Source: Gracilariopsis chorda
Taxonomy: Eukaryota; Rhodophyta; Florideophyceae; Gracilariales; Gracilariaceae
Length of the DNA stretch: 64,000 bases
Direction of reading: 5' to 3'
Assembly (NCBI GenBank): GCA_003194525.1
Contig: NBIV01000001.1
Coordinates: 930,001-994,000, forward strand
The position numbers and the translations under genes were made by a program. The notes under the pieces were generated by a model. The model saw only the letters and a program-made list of their open reading frames with translations. It was not told the origin of the DNA and did not search any database. Below, one piece after another: positions 1-10,504 of the stretch. Within the stretch, counting starts at the first letter, position 1. The number at the start of each line of letters is the position of its first letter.

Positions 1-1984
1 ATAAATAAAACGAACTAAAATACTCCATATTTTGTGGCAACGTCCACTACTGTGGCCAACCGCCAATTGACCCAAAATCGTGTCCCACGTGTCCATATCC
101 ACCATTTTGGGGCGTAGTTCATATACACACTACACAACCGATAATATCGGGAAAGCATTCAAGTACCAAGAATCCCCCCTTGAGGGCGTTGAAATTAGAA
201 AAAAGGAGTGTTATTGATTATTTTGCACCTCAACAGGCTGCTGGAAGCCAATGAAGTAACCTAGACGCACACATGAGTACGTAGAAAGTGGTAATGCGTT
301 CCTGAGTTGTTTCAAGTTTTTTTAGACACTACAAAAGTGCAGGTTGAGGCCCAAAAGTCAATCTGCACTCAGTTAAACATCACACTCATACACAACACTC
401 ACCCCCCAACCTTTGCAACTCTTTTAATTCACCATTAAAACATCATTTGCATGTAATGAGGCGTTTGCCGCTACGTGCATACTTGGGTTAAGAAACTGCC
501 GTCGAGAAGATCGGTCGAAGCATTTCAAGCATGTAAGGGAGACGGGCAGTGTGTATTGAAGGTAGTGTTGTCGTCTCTGAGCCTCATCGTAGCTTTGCTT
601 GGATAACGATGTCAGTCGAAATACCTGGCGATTTACGGATGAAAGTGCTACGGGAAGTTGTTGGCAGGCGACCTGCTGTGCCACCGTTCTTGCAAAGGGC
701 CAGATTGGGTACAGATTGAAAGCAAATCTTGCTGTTAGTAGCTCTTCTTTGGAAGACCTGTAAGGATTATACGCGCTTGTCTTTGTTAGCATAAAAACAG
801 ATAAACTGCATAAATTGCTACACATCTAGAGTGTCTGACCGGAAGCCGAGAGTCTGATTTTTAGTGGCTATGTACATAAGTCTTTGGTCTCGTGCCGTTT
901 GAAGAAGTTTTGAAGAAGTTTTCTGGGATTGAGACTCTTGCTCTCGATTCTGTTTTCATATTTGCTTAGCAGTTTGAGTCTTTTTGCTTCCTGCATTTCC
1001 ATTCGTTCACTCTTTTTGTTTATCTTTTCATCTCTACGGGGCTTTCAGCTACAAGGACACCCTTTTTAGCCTATATTATTGCTTATTTTAGCCCCCCTGC
1101 GTCAGCGTTTTGTGATGGCGCCCACAGTATGCACTATGCACAGTACCTATGAAAAGTGCCAAGAGTCGGTTTTAAATCATCACTGGCAACCAAACTTTTT
1201 CATGTTAGCCCATCCTTCACTTTAAGTCTTTAGTTTAGTTGTTTGTCTATATGTAGAGTTTAGGTTCTATCCGATGTTTGAAAACTAACTTGTTGTTGCC
1301 ATTAGATCAATTGTCGGCTTTTTAACCTTGCAACCACTAAGAAAGCTTTACCCTTTTTTGCGGGTATTTTGATACTATTCTGTTGCTATGATCTTGATTT
1401 TACTTGTTTGATTCCTTTCCGCATTTGAATCAACAGTGATTGGGAAAAGTTGTTTTTGTTTGGTTCTATTTTCTGTTTGAATCCCTTTTTTATGGAGCTT
1501 AGACTGAGCTCTTTCTTTGGTTGTCCGTGTTTTAATTTCCCGAGTTTTGTGAGGATCTAGACGACTATTACTGGTGTGACGTGTTTGACGGGCAGCTGCC
1601 TTGCTTCGGTTTTTATTGTTCTATTGTTATTTTGGGTTGGATTGGGGACGAAAACTGGTTGTTTTTTGGGTTGCTAATTACTTTTTGTGCAATTGGTGGT
1701 TTGAAGGCCCGCGGTTGGTCATTCTTAGTGGCTAGTGCTTTACATTGGGTTAAGAAGCAAGTGTGATCTTTTATTTAATTTTGGCTTGATATCGCCGCAT
1801 TGTTCTCCGCCACCGGAATGGCGTCTTCATTACTCTTTTAGGTACGACGTATGAACAGGTATTTAAGGCAGCATAACAGAGCAAGCGGAAGTATGTACAG
1901 GAAGAAGTTGATGATCATGGCATGGAGGAGCTAAGTTACTGAAGATGAAAGGAAGAGCAAGATGGAAGGGAGTGGAATAAGGAA
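1..1984. other. Left-edge region without a recognised gene
   Basis: The only ATG-started ORF of note is a 133-codon frame on the minus strand (424-825), listed separately. From about 840 to 1770 the plus strand is strikingly T-rich with short T runs, and no frame there looks like a protein. The last bases before 1985 are the 3' flank of the cyclophilin gene on the minus strand. No tRNA or repeat boundary was recognised. Confidence 0.5.
424..825 (-). CDS. Hypothetical protein, doubtful
   Basis: This is a 133-residue ATG-started frame that I do not recognise. It has no signal peptide, no clear membrane segment and no motif. The composition is mixed (several Cys, Arg and Ser) and not low-complexity, which is the only reason to list it. 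The surrounding DNA is AT-rich and carries no other gene, so a chance ORF is about as likely as a real gene. Confidence 0.15.
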   Translation of the reverse strand: MCSNLCSLSVFMLTKTSAYNPYRSSKEELLTARFAFNLYPIWPFARTVAQQVACQQLPVALSSVNRQVFRLTSLSKQSYDEAQRRQHYLQYTLPVSLTCLKCFDRSSRRQFLNPSMHVAANASLHANDVLMVN

Positions 1985-2878
1985 TCACAAAACACCACAC
2001 TCTGTGATTTGACAGGTGCTGACGATTCGAGCCCTCTGTTTGCCCCCACGCTCAAACACCTCCGCACAGTGCTCAATGGCTTCAAGAACTGGGAAGGACT
2101 GTTTCGAAACCTTGCCGAACACGGTATGCTTACCATCTACTACAATTACACAAAGCCAAAGAACACAGGTCAGTACCGCAGCAAAAGAATGAAACACAAG
2201 CACGCGAAGAAGAGAGGAAAAGACGTACGCCAATCGGTACCACTGGGATCAACAACAATCATGAACTGGGAGTTATTTGTATGCGGTCCAGAGTTAGCCA
2301 TGCTAATAACGCCGTACTGATCGTGTGAAAGTTTGTGCAAGTTCTCATCAGCAAATGAACGTCCGTAGATAGAATGACCACCTCGACCTTCCTTCGGTTT
2401 AGTCTTGAGTTCAACGTCTCCCGACTGCAACACAAAGCCGGGAACAATGCGATGAAACTTGCAATGTTGATAGGAAAAGCCATGCTCGCCAGTACACAGT
2501 GCTCGGAAATTCTCGCAGGTGCGTGGCTGAATGTCCGGACGAAGGTGAATGATGATGCTGCCAATTGGTTTGCCATCTATTGCAACGTCCAGATAACATC
2601 TCAATCGCTTCGTAACCAATCGTGGACGGGCGACTTTGGAAGGCACGGCGGTACTTTGCATAACAACCTCTACAACGCAGCGGCATACAAACGCAAGCAT
2701 GTCAGCTCGGCACATTGAAATGAGGGACGCAGCTCCAAACAGGACGCAACAAGGGGTGGGAGGGAAACAACTTACGACCATGGTCCGGATCCCCCGGAAA
2801 GGTAGCAGTGATGCGTGGCAAAGGGTTTGACTTGGACTTTGTTTTCGAGGCGGACTGGCCCATGCTTGGGAGCGACAT
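1985..2878 (-). CDS. Cyclophilin-type peptidyl-prolyl isomerase, three exons
   Basis: This gene encodes a peptidyl-prolyl cis-trans isomerase of the cyclophilin family. I place exons at 2878-2776, 2669-2229 and 2139-1985. The introns are 2775-2670 (GTAAGT...TAG, 106 bp) and 2228-2140 (GTACGT...TAG, 89 bp). Splicing joins three different ORFs into one frame of 232 residues. Family landmarks are visible: ENFRALCTGE, FHRIVPGFVLQSGD, the SMANSGPHTNNSQF block with the usual second Phe replaced by Met, and, only after removal of intron 2, DWLDGKHTVFGKV. About 60 basic and Ser-rich residues precede the domain, without a clear signal peptide. The start ATG at 2878 keeps a plausible 34-residue first exon. 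Upstream in-frame extensions are low-complexity. Cytosolic or nuclear location is likely but inferred. Confidence 0.88.
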
Positions 2879-3782
2879 GCGAAGACGATCCGGGGCGTGT
2901 GGAGGGGATGAGGGATAAGTTGGGTGGGGGAATGGGTGCGCGGACGCGGAGAAGAGGGGGGCGGGAAGGGCGCCATCGTGGGTGGCGTCGAAGCTGCGTG
3001 GCTGAAATGTGCGTCTGAATGGAAAATGCGCAATGTGGCCGTTGCACGGCGCGTTGGCGACACGGCGCGTTGCGCTTCGTGCGCGCTGTTGGGCGCTCGC
3101 CGTTGTGCTCGCGCCACGTATTACGTGCGCTGCAGCCGCGGTTTCGCTTCGAGCGCTTGCACGTTGCGTTTCACCGCAGCCGCGCTGAATTATGAAGTAT
3201 ATCTACTGTACGCATGCCACCCTCGGCGACACCGTCTCCGTGCCTGCGCTCACTCACTCCTCAGTCATCTCCATTCCCGCATTCTACGCGCCCTCCCCAC
3301 CAACACCTCCTCCGCTCCCGCACCTCCCCTCCCACCCGTCCTCATCACCCTCTAGACCTCCGGGCCCCAACTTCTTCCAACTCCTGCCCAGTCACGTACG
3401 CCATGCGCGCTGCCAATGCCCACCCCTTCCCTCCAACACGCCATCCCCCCCTCCCTTCCCAGCGCATTCCCCGGGCCTCCCACCCCCCACAATTCCCGCC
3501 CCAATTCCCGTCTTCAACCTCCCACCCCGCTTTGCGTCACCCCCCTGTCTTTATTGCAATCACCCCACAAGCTCCTTGTCCCGATCGCAAACAACCATTT
3601 GCCCGCTATCTCGCAAACGTTCCTCACAACTCTCCTACATAGCACCCTTGCATCATGAACGCCGCAACCAACTTCTTCAACCTCAACCACCGCCCGTTTG
3701 CACCCTTCCCTATCCCCTTTGCAGCTAACACCGTGCCGCTGCACGATCACTGCTTGGCGGTGGCCTGCGCTCTCTTTTTAAC
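2879..3782. promoter_or_regulatory. Divergent intergenic region, C-rich on the plus strand
   Basis: The 0.9-kb stretch separates the start codons of the divergent cyclophilin and tyrosinase genes, so it should hold both promoters. From about 3210 to 3720 the plus strand is dominated by C and T. This produces long Pro/Ser-rich frames in two registers (3192-3728 and 3214-3642) that read as composition rather than protein. No convincing TATA box was fixed. Confidence 0.4.
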
Positions 3783-5192
3783 ATGAATCTTTTTCGTCTT
3801 CTAGCACTTGTGACACTTGCTGCCACATCCGTTCACGTCGCCGTCGCGCAATGCTCCACAAGCGCTAGTGGAGCTGTGTGCTGTCCCCAACGCTTTTCGT
3901 GCCGTAGTACCAGATGCGTCATTGACCGAGGGTAAGTTACTTTCTCCCTAGTAACACCGTCACCATTCAAAGCGTACACTAACCGCCACATCTGCCGCCT
4001 GTTCTAAAGCTGCTTGCGAGGTGCTTCCTTCTGTGTTTCAACCGTGTGCACACGACCAGGACAACAACCCCCAGCTCCGGCTCCGGCTCCAGCTCCAGCT
4101 CCAGCTCCGGCACCGACACCAGCCCCCGCTCCGGCCCCCGCCCCAGAGCAGAACAACGACCCCAACGCTCGACCAGCGCTCCGTCTAGAAGATGCTGTAC
4201 CAACCGTGTACGACAGATATCTCAACTGCGGCCCCCCGCGAACTCGTAGGGAGATACGCGACCTCAGCGAAGAAGAGTGGAACGCCTTTGTCAACGCCAT
4301 GAACCAACTCCGTAATAGACCCAGTCTGGCCGATCCCAACCGCAATCAGTTTGAAGACATGGCCAGAATCCATCAAGAGTTCGTTAGAGAGGCTCATGGC
4401 GGTTCATATTTCTTGCCGTGGCACCGTTTGTTCGTGCTGCTGTTGGAGAACTTGCTTCGCGAAGTGGATCCAAATGTCTCCATTCCGTACTGGAACTGGG
4501 CGATTGACGCTGAGGACCCGGCTATGTCCGTAATATGGCAGAGAACTGGTGGCTCTGCTCGTGACCCTAACGGTCAGCCCACGTGCATTCCGAACATGCC
4601 CTGGCAGAACTTGGACACGAATCATGGCGGCTACCACTGCGTGAGACGAGGATTCGTGTCAAATGGATCTGGCTCCATGATTCAGTTCGACAACTGGTTG
4701 ACGATTCAAGCGCTGATGGATAGTAACGTACCCTTCTCCAATTTCGCAACCGCCCTGGAAGCGACACACGGTCGTCCTCACGTCGGAGTTGGTGGAGATA
4801 TGAGTGTACTAGGAACGGCTCCCAACGACCCAATGTTCTTCCTTCATCACTGTTTTGTGGACTACATCTATCGCAGGTGGGAGCACAACGGCAATGGGGA
4901 CCCCCAGAGATTCAACGGCGTGAATCCTGGCATTGCCGGAAACGTTCGACGAGGAGATTTGTTCGGCGCTTTCCAAAGGACGGTTCGCCACGCTCAGAAT
5001 CTTGGATGCATTGAGTATGCGGAGTTCTCCGGTAACTTTACGTTCACGACGGATAGTGGCGCTTTGAACACTACTGTGGACGACCTGCCTGAAGACTTTG
5101 TGGAGAAGAATCATCTCAACAAGACTAGACTCAACGAGGGTCGCGCTATTTTGCAGCAGATAGTGGATGACGCTATGAGCGGCCATTCCTAA
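3783..5192 (+). CDS. Secreted tyrosinase (type-3 copper oxidase) with Cys-rich N-terminus
   Basis: This is a phenol-oxidising type-3 copper enzyme, expected to act outside the cell. Exon 1 is 3783-3931, intron 3932-4009 (GTAAGT...AAG, 78 bp) and exon 2 4010-5192, giving 443 residues. The first exon supplies a hydrophobic signal peptide of about 22 residues ending VAVA. A short Cys-rich module (about ten Cys in 45 residues) follows, interrupted by the intron, and then a Pro-Ala repeat linker encoded by CCAGCT-like repeats at about 4070-4150. The catalytic part has the CuA site (histidines in RIHQE, EAHGG and LPWHRLF) and the CuB site (HGRPHVGVGG, then FFLHHCFVDYIYRRW). The copper ligands appear complete. 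Natural roles such as phenolic cross-linking or defence are inference. It faces the MGH-like gene tail to tail. Confidence 0.9.
4070..4150 (+). repeat. Hexanucleotide-like repeat coding a Pro-Ala linker
   Basis: Degenerate CCAGCT/CCGGCT/CCCGCT units encode alternating Pro and Ala between the Cys-rich N-terminus and the catalytic domain of the tyrosinase. The repeat length is likely to vary between individuals. Confidence 0.85.
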
Positions 5193-6700
5193 AGCAGTTT
5201 CTCGGCTAGACGGTGTCGCACACCTAGTAGGACATTGAAGCAGAACGATAAAAACAAACGACGCAGAAGTGTACAAAACTGTGATGGAGTGACAAACGTA
5301 TAGATGTTGTTTCCGAGTGTGATAACTATGCGTAATGAGTGTAAAGTGGTGTACATTTGACGTGCTTATTGGCGATGGCGGTTGCCCCACGCCAGTGAAG
5401 GGGTTTTCGACGGTTGAATTTGATGGGAAAGAGCTGGATCGCGGCCCGCACAAGAGCGTTTCTCGCCATTGCTCCCTAGTGGATGATGGATTCACTTTGT
5501 GTGTGCCGCAGTGCTAAATGGTGAGAGCTCGTTCGCTTCTGCACAGAAGTATTTGGGGTGAGGATAAAGGGAAGAGATAAAGAAGGCGAGTAAAGATAAC
5601 TTTGTGCGGCTGTAGCGCTTGTAGGCAACTTGCGAAACGAAAACGCAGACTCTTGTGCCAAGAAGGACTAGGCTTGCTTCTTGAACTTCAAAAGGCCAAC
5701 TGGGGGATAAAGCTTAGGAAGGCTACTCTCAAGCAGGGCTGTATCCCCTTGCAGACTAGCCGTTGCAAGACATCAGTACCATATCAAGAACTGATACGGT
5801 TTTCAGTTCGCCACAAGAAAAGGAGGGAGTTCGAGCGGCAGCGACACTCGCGCAGAGCAATTTGCACTCCACTTATTCACATGTTCGTGGTCTGCGCTGC
5901 CTCCAGTCTGTCACTGGCCGGGGGCACCTTCCGTTTTGTGAGGATGGGGCTTTTGGTGGACCTCAGCAAAGAGGTCACATTTTGTCAGCTCTAACAAGAA
6001 CGTTACCGGCCATGTTCGCCCTCCTTCCACCCCGGCCGCTTGATTCAAGACGCAACCACACGCGCTTTCTGTAAGCCACGCCAGGGAATCTTCGCCGACA
6101 AAAGCTTTTGTGCGTTTCCAGCGCCGCAGCATTTGCACACCGCACGCGCTCCTTTCTGCCGCGCTGATCAAAAAATTTGCCTATTCACAGCGTAGAAAAA
6201 CGCTGCTGACACTGCCCAAACTGATGTGAATTCCAACACGCGCGCACATCCTCCACCGCAGATCATAATCCTAACAGGCGAGCACAATCTCGAGACCACA
6301 GATCACTCATCCGTGTTCAAGCTCAACTTTCTTCAAAAATTCCCCCCCCTCACCCTTCTCCAACGCCACGCAACGCTCTTCTCATGTCGAGAAAGAAAAA
6401 GTAGAACAAACTTTATACTGCCGCAGCAAAACACCACCTCTTGCGTTCGTGTGCTGTCCACGCAGGAGGCAAGCGCACAAAACTAAGCGGGCTACTAGAA
6501 TACTGCCAGTTTCCACAACACAGAAAGCTACCCGACATCAGAACGAACCACATACACACAAGCAAGCGCGTGTGCCGCCGATTCGTTACCATCAGACATT
6601 GCTTCTTCATGTGAAAACGCAGTATCGCAGTCCAGAACAACTGCAACAGGCCAAAAGGTTCAAGCAAAACAAAAACAACCTAGCAAACGTGGAAAGCATT
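5193..6700. other. Convergent intergenic region, no gene recognised
   Basis: The 1.5 kb between the 3' ends of the tyrosinase and the MGH-like gene contains only short frames. The longest, 5602-5994 on the plus strand, has no ATG at its start (TTG) and no recognisable motif. No tRNA-like or repeat structure was seen. Confidence 0.4.
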
Positions 6701-8443
6701 CTAGTCTGCACGCGAGGGGTGCATCGACGTGCTACGTCTCCTATGGCGCAGATGCGCAGCTAAAGTTGCTGCACGTCTGGAGTCGGTGTGATCGCGCGCC
6801 TTATCGGAACCATTTTCGCCATTACCATTAGAGAAGCTATCCAAGGCACACGTTTTCGCCTTTCCGGATATCCACGTATAATAGTAGGCTGCAGAGGCCA
6901 TGCCAAACAGCAGCACAGCAGCTAGTACATAGCCCCATTCGCTGATTCGAATTCGTACCATGTTGGTTATCAGAGAGGACACAAAGCCAATAGGTGAAGT
7001 TTCGGAGGATGTGCTACACATCCAGTCAATGGTCAGAGCTGCCGACCAACTGAATTGGTGACCGCCGTGCGGCGAGCCAGAGATGGGGTTAAAGTATTCG
7101 TAAAAGCCGGCCGCTCCGAGCATGCTCATGCTGCGGGTCTTCAAGAACTTAGCGATCTTCACTGCGTCCTCGTTGCCGTTTCCATTGCGCAGCAGTCCGT
7201 CGCGAACCAGGTAGTTGATGTTGATCCATGCAGGGCCCTTCCAGTACGTCGTGTTCGTGTAGCCAGGATCGTCACGAGCAACGGACGGAATGGTGTAAGA
7301 CGACAGATCCGGACCGAGGAACGCCGGGTCATACAAGTGGTTCACAATTGAATTCAAGTGAGTGGAGTCCACTTTGGCACCGTACAGTGCAACCAGACCA
7401 CCGGAGATCTTGGTGCGAATCAGCTTCTTCGCCACCATATCGTAGTCGTAATAGAAGCCATCCTCGGCGTGATACAGCTTCGAAGAGATGGCAGCTGCCG
7501 TTTTGGCGGACTGTTCACGGTGATGCACGGCTGCCTGCTTCTTGCCCAGAATGTGAGCAATGTCAGCCAATGCCTCACCGGCACGGGCTAGAATGGAGTT
7601 GAACAGCACGTCCTGGATGAGGAAAGGCGAGCTTTTGAATATAGCCTGTTCGTCATACGAGTTGTCGTAAAACACTTTGATTAGGTACACGGCACGGTCA
7701 TAAAAGTGCGAGTTGGGACGTTCATGATGACTTCCCACCTTGCCCTTATCGACACGGGTGTACTGCGGAATCTGATCCGGGGTGAGCTGAATGGCATTGA
7801 GAGCATCATCCCATGCCGGAGAATTATCCATACCACTTTCCCACATGTGGCGAATGTACACGAGGTTTTCCTTGAGGGGATCGCGCTCGTTGTACAGATA
7901 GTTGTGCCAGTTGACGAGCTTGGGGTAGACGGATTGCAGATGGTGCATGGCAAGCTTCTTCTGCTGGGCGGATTTGGCATTGTTGTAAATTGCAAGCGAG
8001 GCAATGGCATGAACGGGGGGCTGGACAATTCCGGAGGTTTGGGAGTTGAGCGGATGGGCAGGTGAGGTGTGGATTTTCCAGAATGCCGGTCCCGGAAAAT
8101 AAGATTCATCGGCATTGGGGTTGAAGACGATATGGGGCAGAAGACCATTACGCCACTGGGCTCTGAAGAGGGCATCGGTCTCAGCGATGGCCTTGTGAGT
8201 GTCATAATGACTGTAGCCAAGGGCGATGAAGGCGGAATCCCAGGACCATTGATGCGGGTACAGGTTCGGTGACGGGAGGGTGGAGTTCATAGAAGTGACC
8301 CAGTTGCCATCTAGGACAGCCTTGGCAGAGGTGACGAAGGCTTGTTGGGTTGGATCAGTGACAGCAGGGCACAGGCTGGCCAGCGAGGCTGAGACGGAGA
8401 GCGCCACAGTTAAGAGAAAGAGGTGTGTTGTTGACTTGGGCAT
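6701..8443 (-). CDS. Mannosylglycerate hydrolase-like GH63 enzyme, secreted and membrane-anchored
   Basis: This is a 580-residue glycoside hydrolase of the mannosylglycerate hydrolase/GH63 (trehalase-like) type, which in characterised relatives splits 2-O-mannosylglycerate to mannose and glycerate. The family signature LYPHQWSWDSAFIALG is followed by QWRNGLLPHIVF, by a WESGMDNSPAWDDA block that in this family carries a catalytic acid, and by YWKGPAWININY near the end of the (a/a)6 barrel. The chosen ATG opens with a hydrophobic signal peptide of about 22 residues. The ORF continues upstream without an ATG start, as low-complexity sequence. Near the C-terminus a hydrophobic segment (GYVLAAVLLFGMASAAYYY) is followed by a basic tail of about 55 residues, suggesting a type I membrane anchor. 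Mannosylglycerate (digeneaside) is a known red-algal solute. The exact substrate is inferred. Confidence 0.82.
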   Translation of the reverse strand: MPKSTTHLFLLTVALSVSASLASLCPAVTDPTQQAFVTSAKAVLDGNWVTSMNSTLPSPNLYPHQWSWDSAFIALGYSHYDTHKAIAETDALFRAQWRNGLLPHIVFNPNADESYFPGPAFWKIHTSPAHPLNSQTSGIVQPPVHAIASLAIYNNAKSAQQKKLAMHHLQSVYPKLVNWHNYLYNERDPLKENLVYIRHMWESGMDNSPAWDDALNAIQLTPDQIPQYTRVDKGKVGSHHERPNSHFYDRAVYLIKVFYDNSYDEQAIFKSSPFLIQDVLFNSILARAGEALADIAHILGKKQAAVHHREQSAKTAAAISSKLYHAEDGFYYDYDMVAKKLIRTKISGGLVALYGAKVDSTHLNSIVNHLYDPAFLGPDLSSYTIPSVARDDPGYTNTTYWKGPAWININYLVRDGLLRNGNGNEDAVKIAKFLKTRSMSMLGAAGFYEYFNPISGSPHGGHQFSWSAALTIDWMCSTSSETSPIGFVSSLITNMVRIRISEWGYVLAAVLLFGMASAAYYYTWISGKAKTCALDSFSNGNGENGSDKARDHTDSRRAATLAAHLRHRRRSTSMHPSRAD

Positions 8444-9645
8444 GATACGGGAATGAGCCGTGGTGTTGGGAAGATTGTTGACGATGATAGGACTGGGAGA
8501 AAGGGTGTGTGTGTGTGGATTGGTCAGATGCGACACAGAGGAGGTTTGGAAAAGGTAAGGGTTTGTATGAGTCGCTGTTTCAACGACTGGGTGATAGAGA
8601 TGTTGTTGGCGTATTTTCCCATCCAAGATGGAGAGTGAGGGAAAGGGTTGGGTGAGCAAAAGCAGGGACTGGAGTGGTAGAGTTGAGGATGAGTGGGATG
8701 AAGAAGGCAGAGGAGCACACAGGCGGAAGAATCCAAGACAGGAGAGAAAGCAATAGGGCGGGGAAGGGGAGGGGTAGTGTTGGGTTTTTATAATGCTGAA
8801 TGCTCCTTTGACCGGGATGTAACCATGACACGCGGGAGTGGAAACTGAATGCGAAATGAAAGCAGCGTGACAGGGCAAAAAGGGGATGGGGGGTGGTGGT
8901 GAGTGGTTGTGCTCGTGCAACTCGTGTATATCTACTTTAGAAATACTTGGGGTGGGTGCGAAGATAAGCAGGAGAGCATCAAAATAAGAAACGTCAACGG
9001 GGAATGCGCACACGGCGTGTGGCCAGCACGAGCAGATGCGCTGCCGCCGCGCACCACACAACAGCGTGGAACAAAACGTTTTTGCGGCTGCGTCGCATTC
9101 CACTGCGGTCGAGCGCGGCACGAGCCGTGGGCGGTGGAGGATGTCTCTCAAAAGCGCGCATACGTGTGCGTCCGCCGGCGCCGCTGTCACAGAAATTCTC
9201 TTCAATTAGCGAGTGGCGCGTCGTAACGGGTGGTTCACGGCCCGCTCGCTGCACACGTGCGCGTCCATTCCGCCCCACACGCGCCCCAACAGCTGTCAGG
9301 CAGACCCCCCCCCCCCGCCACGCGCGCGCCCTTCGCTTGTCGTGCCATACGTACAGAAACAAGCGCGAGAAAATGTTTTTCAGACACCTCACACCATGCG
9401 TCCCGCTCCCACCGCCACCTGGCCACGTACAACACGCTCTGTCAAGATTCGTTCCGCCACGATTGGCCCACTTGGCGCCCTCTGCGCGCGATGCATCAAC
9501 CCTCCATGCAAACCACACGCCACAGCTGGCGCCCGTTGCACGAGCACCGTTGCTCCCGCCCTTGCCAACGCACAACCTCCACCTCACCCACCCCATGTCA
9601 GCTTCTTCTCCTCTCTCCCTCCCTCACCCAACCCCCCACACAGCC
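8444..9645. promoter_or_regulatory. Divergent intergenic region between the MGH-like and G-patch genes
   Basis: This region should contain both promoters. On the minus strand a TATAAAAA string lies at 8792-8785, about 340 bases upstream of the MGH-like ATG, and could be its TATA box with a long leader. A 12-base C run sits at about 9305-9316. The open frame running from 9004 into the G-patch gene is Pro/Thr/Arg-rich and has no protein-like motif, so I treat it as leader. Confidence 0.35.
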
Positions 9646-10386
9646 ATGGGCGGCGCCTCTTCCAATCGTCGTAACAGGCGTAACAACAACACCCGTCACA
9701 GACGCTCCTCATCTTCTCGCGCATCGCCCGTCCCTATTCCCCCCTCCACCACAACGCTAACCTTCAGCCACCACCAGATAACCTCCGGCCCCGGTTATGA
9801 CCTTCTCCGAAAGTCGGGATGGCTTCCAGGCGAGCCACTAGGCTCGCCCGCCACCCCCTCCTCCCCCGCAACATCCCATTCCGCCCCGCTACCGCTGGTT
9901 CTGAAGCGCGGTCGCGCCGGTTTAGGCGCCGCCTCCTCCGCCCCATCCACACCGTCCTCACCCGCTCCCATCAAACATCTCGCCAATTCGCACATCTTCG
10001 ACCCGCTCCGACCGCGCTGCCAGTACGACCCCCAGCACGTCGTCTCCAATCTCAAGGCGCTCAGAAAGCACCAACGTACTTGTCCGGCCAATCCGCATCG
10101 CAACTGCAACCCCGCTAATGCTCCCATTCACACCGCTTTTAGCGCCCCTTCTACGCACCTCGCTCACACTCTGCCCATCGCCCCGACCTTGACCAATCAG
10201 TTCAGTTCACTCGCAGACTCATCCGACGCCTCGTCGCACACTTCCCTCTCTTCACATTCCGACTCGTCTATGTCCTCTCTCTCCTCTTTGACCGCCCCAT
10301 CTTTAGAGGAACATCTCCTCCACCAATGTCCTCAAATCTTTGACCCTCTCGCCGATTGTGAATGCCCCAATCTCAACATGTCATAG
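9646..10386 (+). CDS. G-patch plus CHHC zinc-finger protein
   Basis: This is a 246-residue protein, probably nuclear and RNA-related. After an Arg/Asn/Ser-rich N-terminus, a G-patch-like motif spans about residues 48-95 (GYDLLRKSGWLPGEPLG, then a Ser/Pro insert, then PLPLVLKRGRAGLG). A second module at residues 125-146 fits C-x5-H-x10-H-x3-C (C125, H131, H142, C146). This is the CHHC zinc finger of the U11-48K/TRM13/GTSF1 type. The C-terminus is Ser-rich and ends in an acidic Cys-containing tail that echoes the FDPL...C pattern. G-patches usually bind DEAH helicases or RNA, and CHHC fingers bind RNA, so a splicing or small-RNA role is inference. An in-frame ATG at 9595 would add 17 residues. 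The gene ends 118 bases from the convergent ABC gene. Confidence 0.7.
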   Translation: MGGASSNRRNRRNNNTRHRRSSSSRASPVPIPPSTTTLTFSHHQITSGPGYDLLRKSGWLPGEPLGSPATPSSPATSHSAPLPLVLKRGRAGLGAASSAPSTPSSPAPIKHLANSHIFDPLRPRCQYDPQHVVSNLKALRKHQRTCPANPHRNCNPANAPIHTAFSAPSTHLAHTLPIAPTLTNQFSSLADSSDASSHTSLSSHSDSSMSSLSSLTAPSLEEHLLHQCPQIFDPLADCECPNLNMS

Positions 10387-10504
10387 CACCTCCTCCAGAA
10401 CCCAAACTCTTTACCCGTCACCAATCGCAATCACAACCGCCCCAGCTGCATACTATATATATACCAAACTTACTTGTATAAAACCGAATTCAAAAATACT
10501 TTTT

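Noticed and set aside
3192-3728. Pro/Ser-rich open frames before the tyrosinase
   Set aside because: They arise from a C/T-rich promoter stretch, overlap in two registers and contain no motif.
5602-5994. 130-codon plus-strand frame
   Set aside because: Begins with TTG, has no recognisable domain and lies between two gene 3' ends.
9004-9645. Upstream extension of the G-patch frame
   Set aside because: Low-complexity, Arg/Pro/Thr-rich and without any domain; ATGs closer to the conserved part are preferred.
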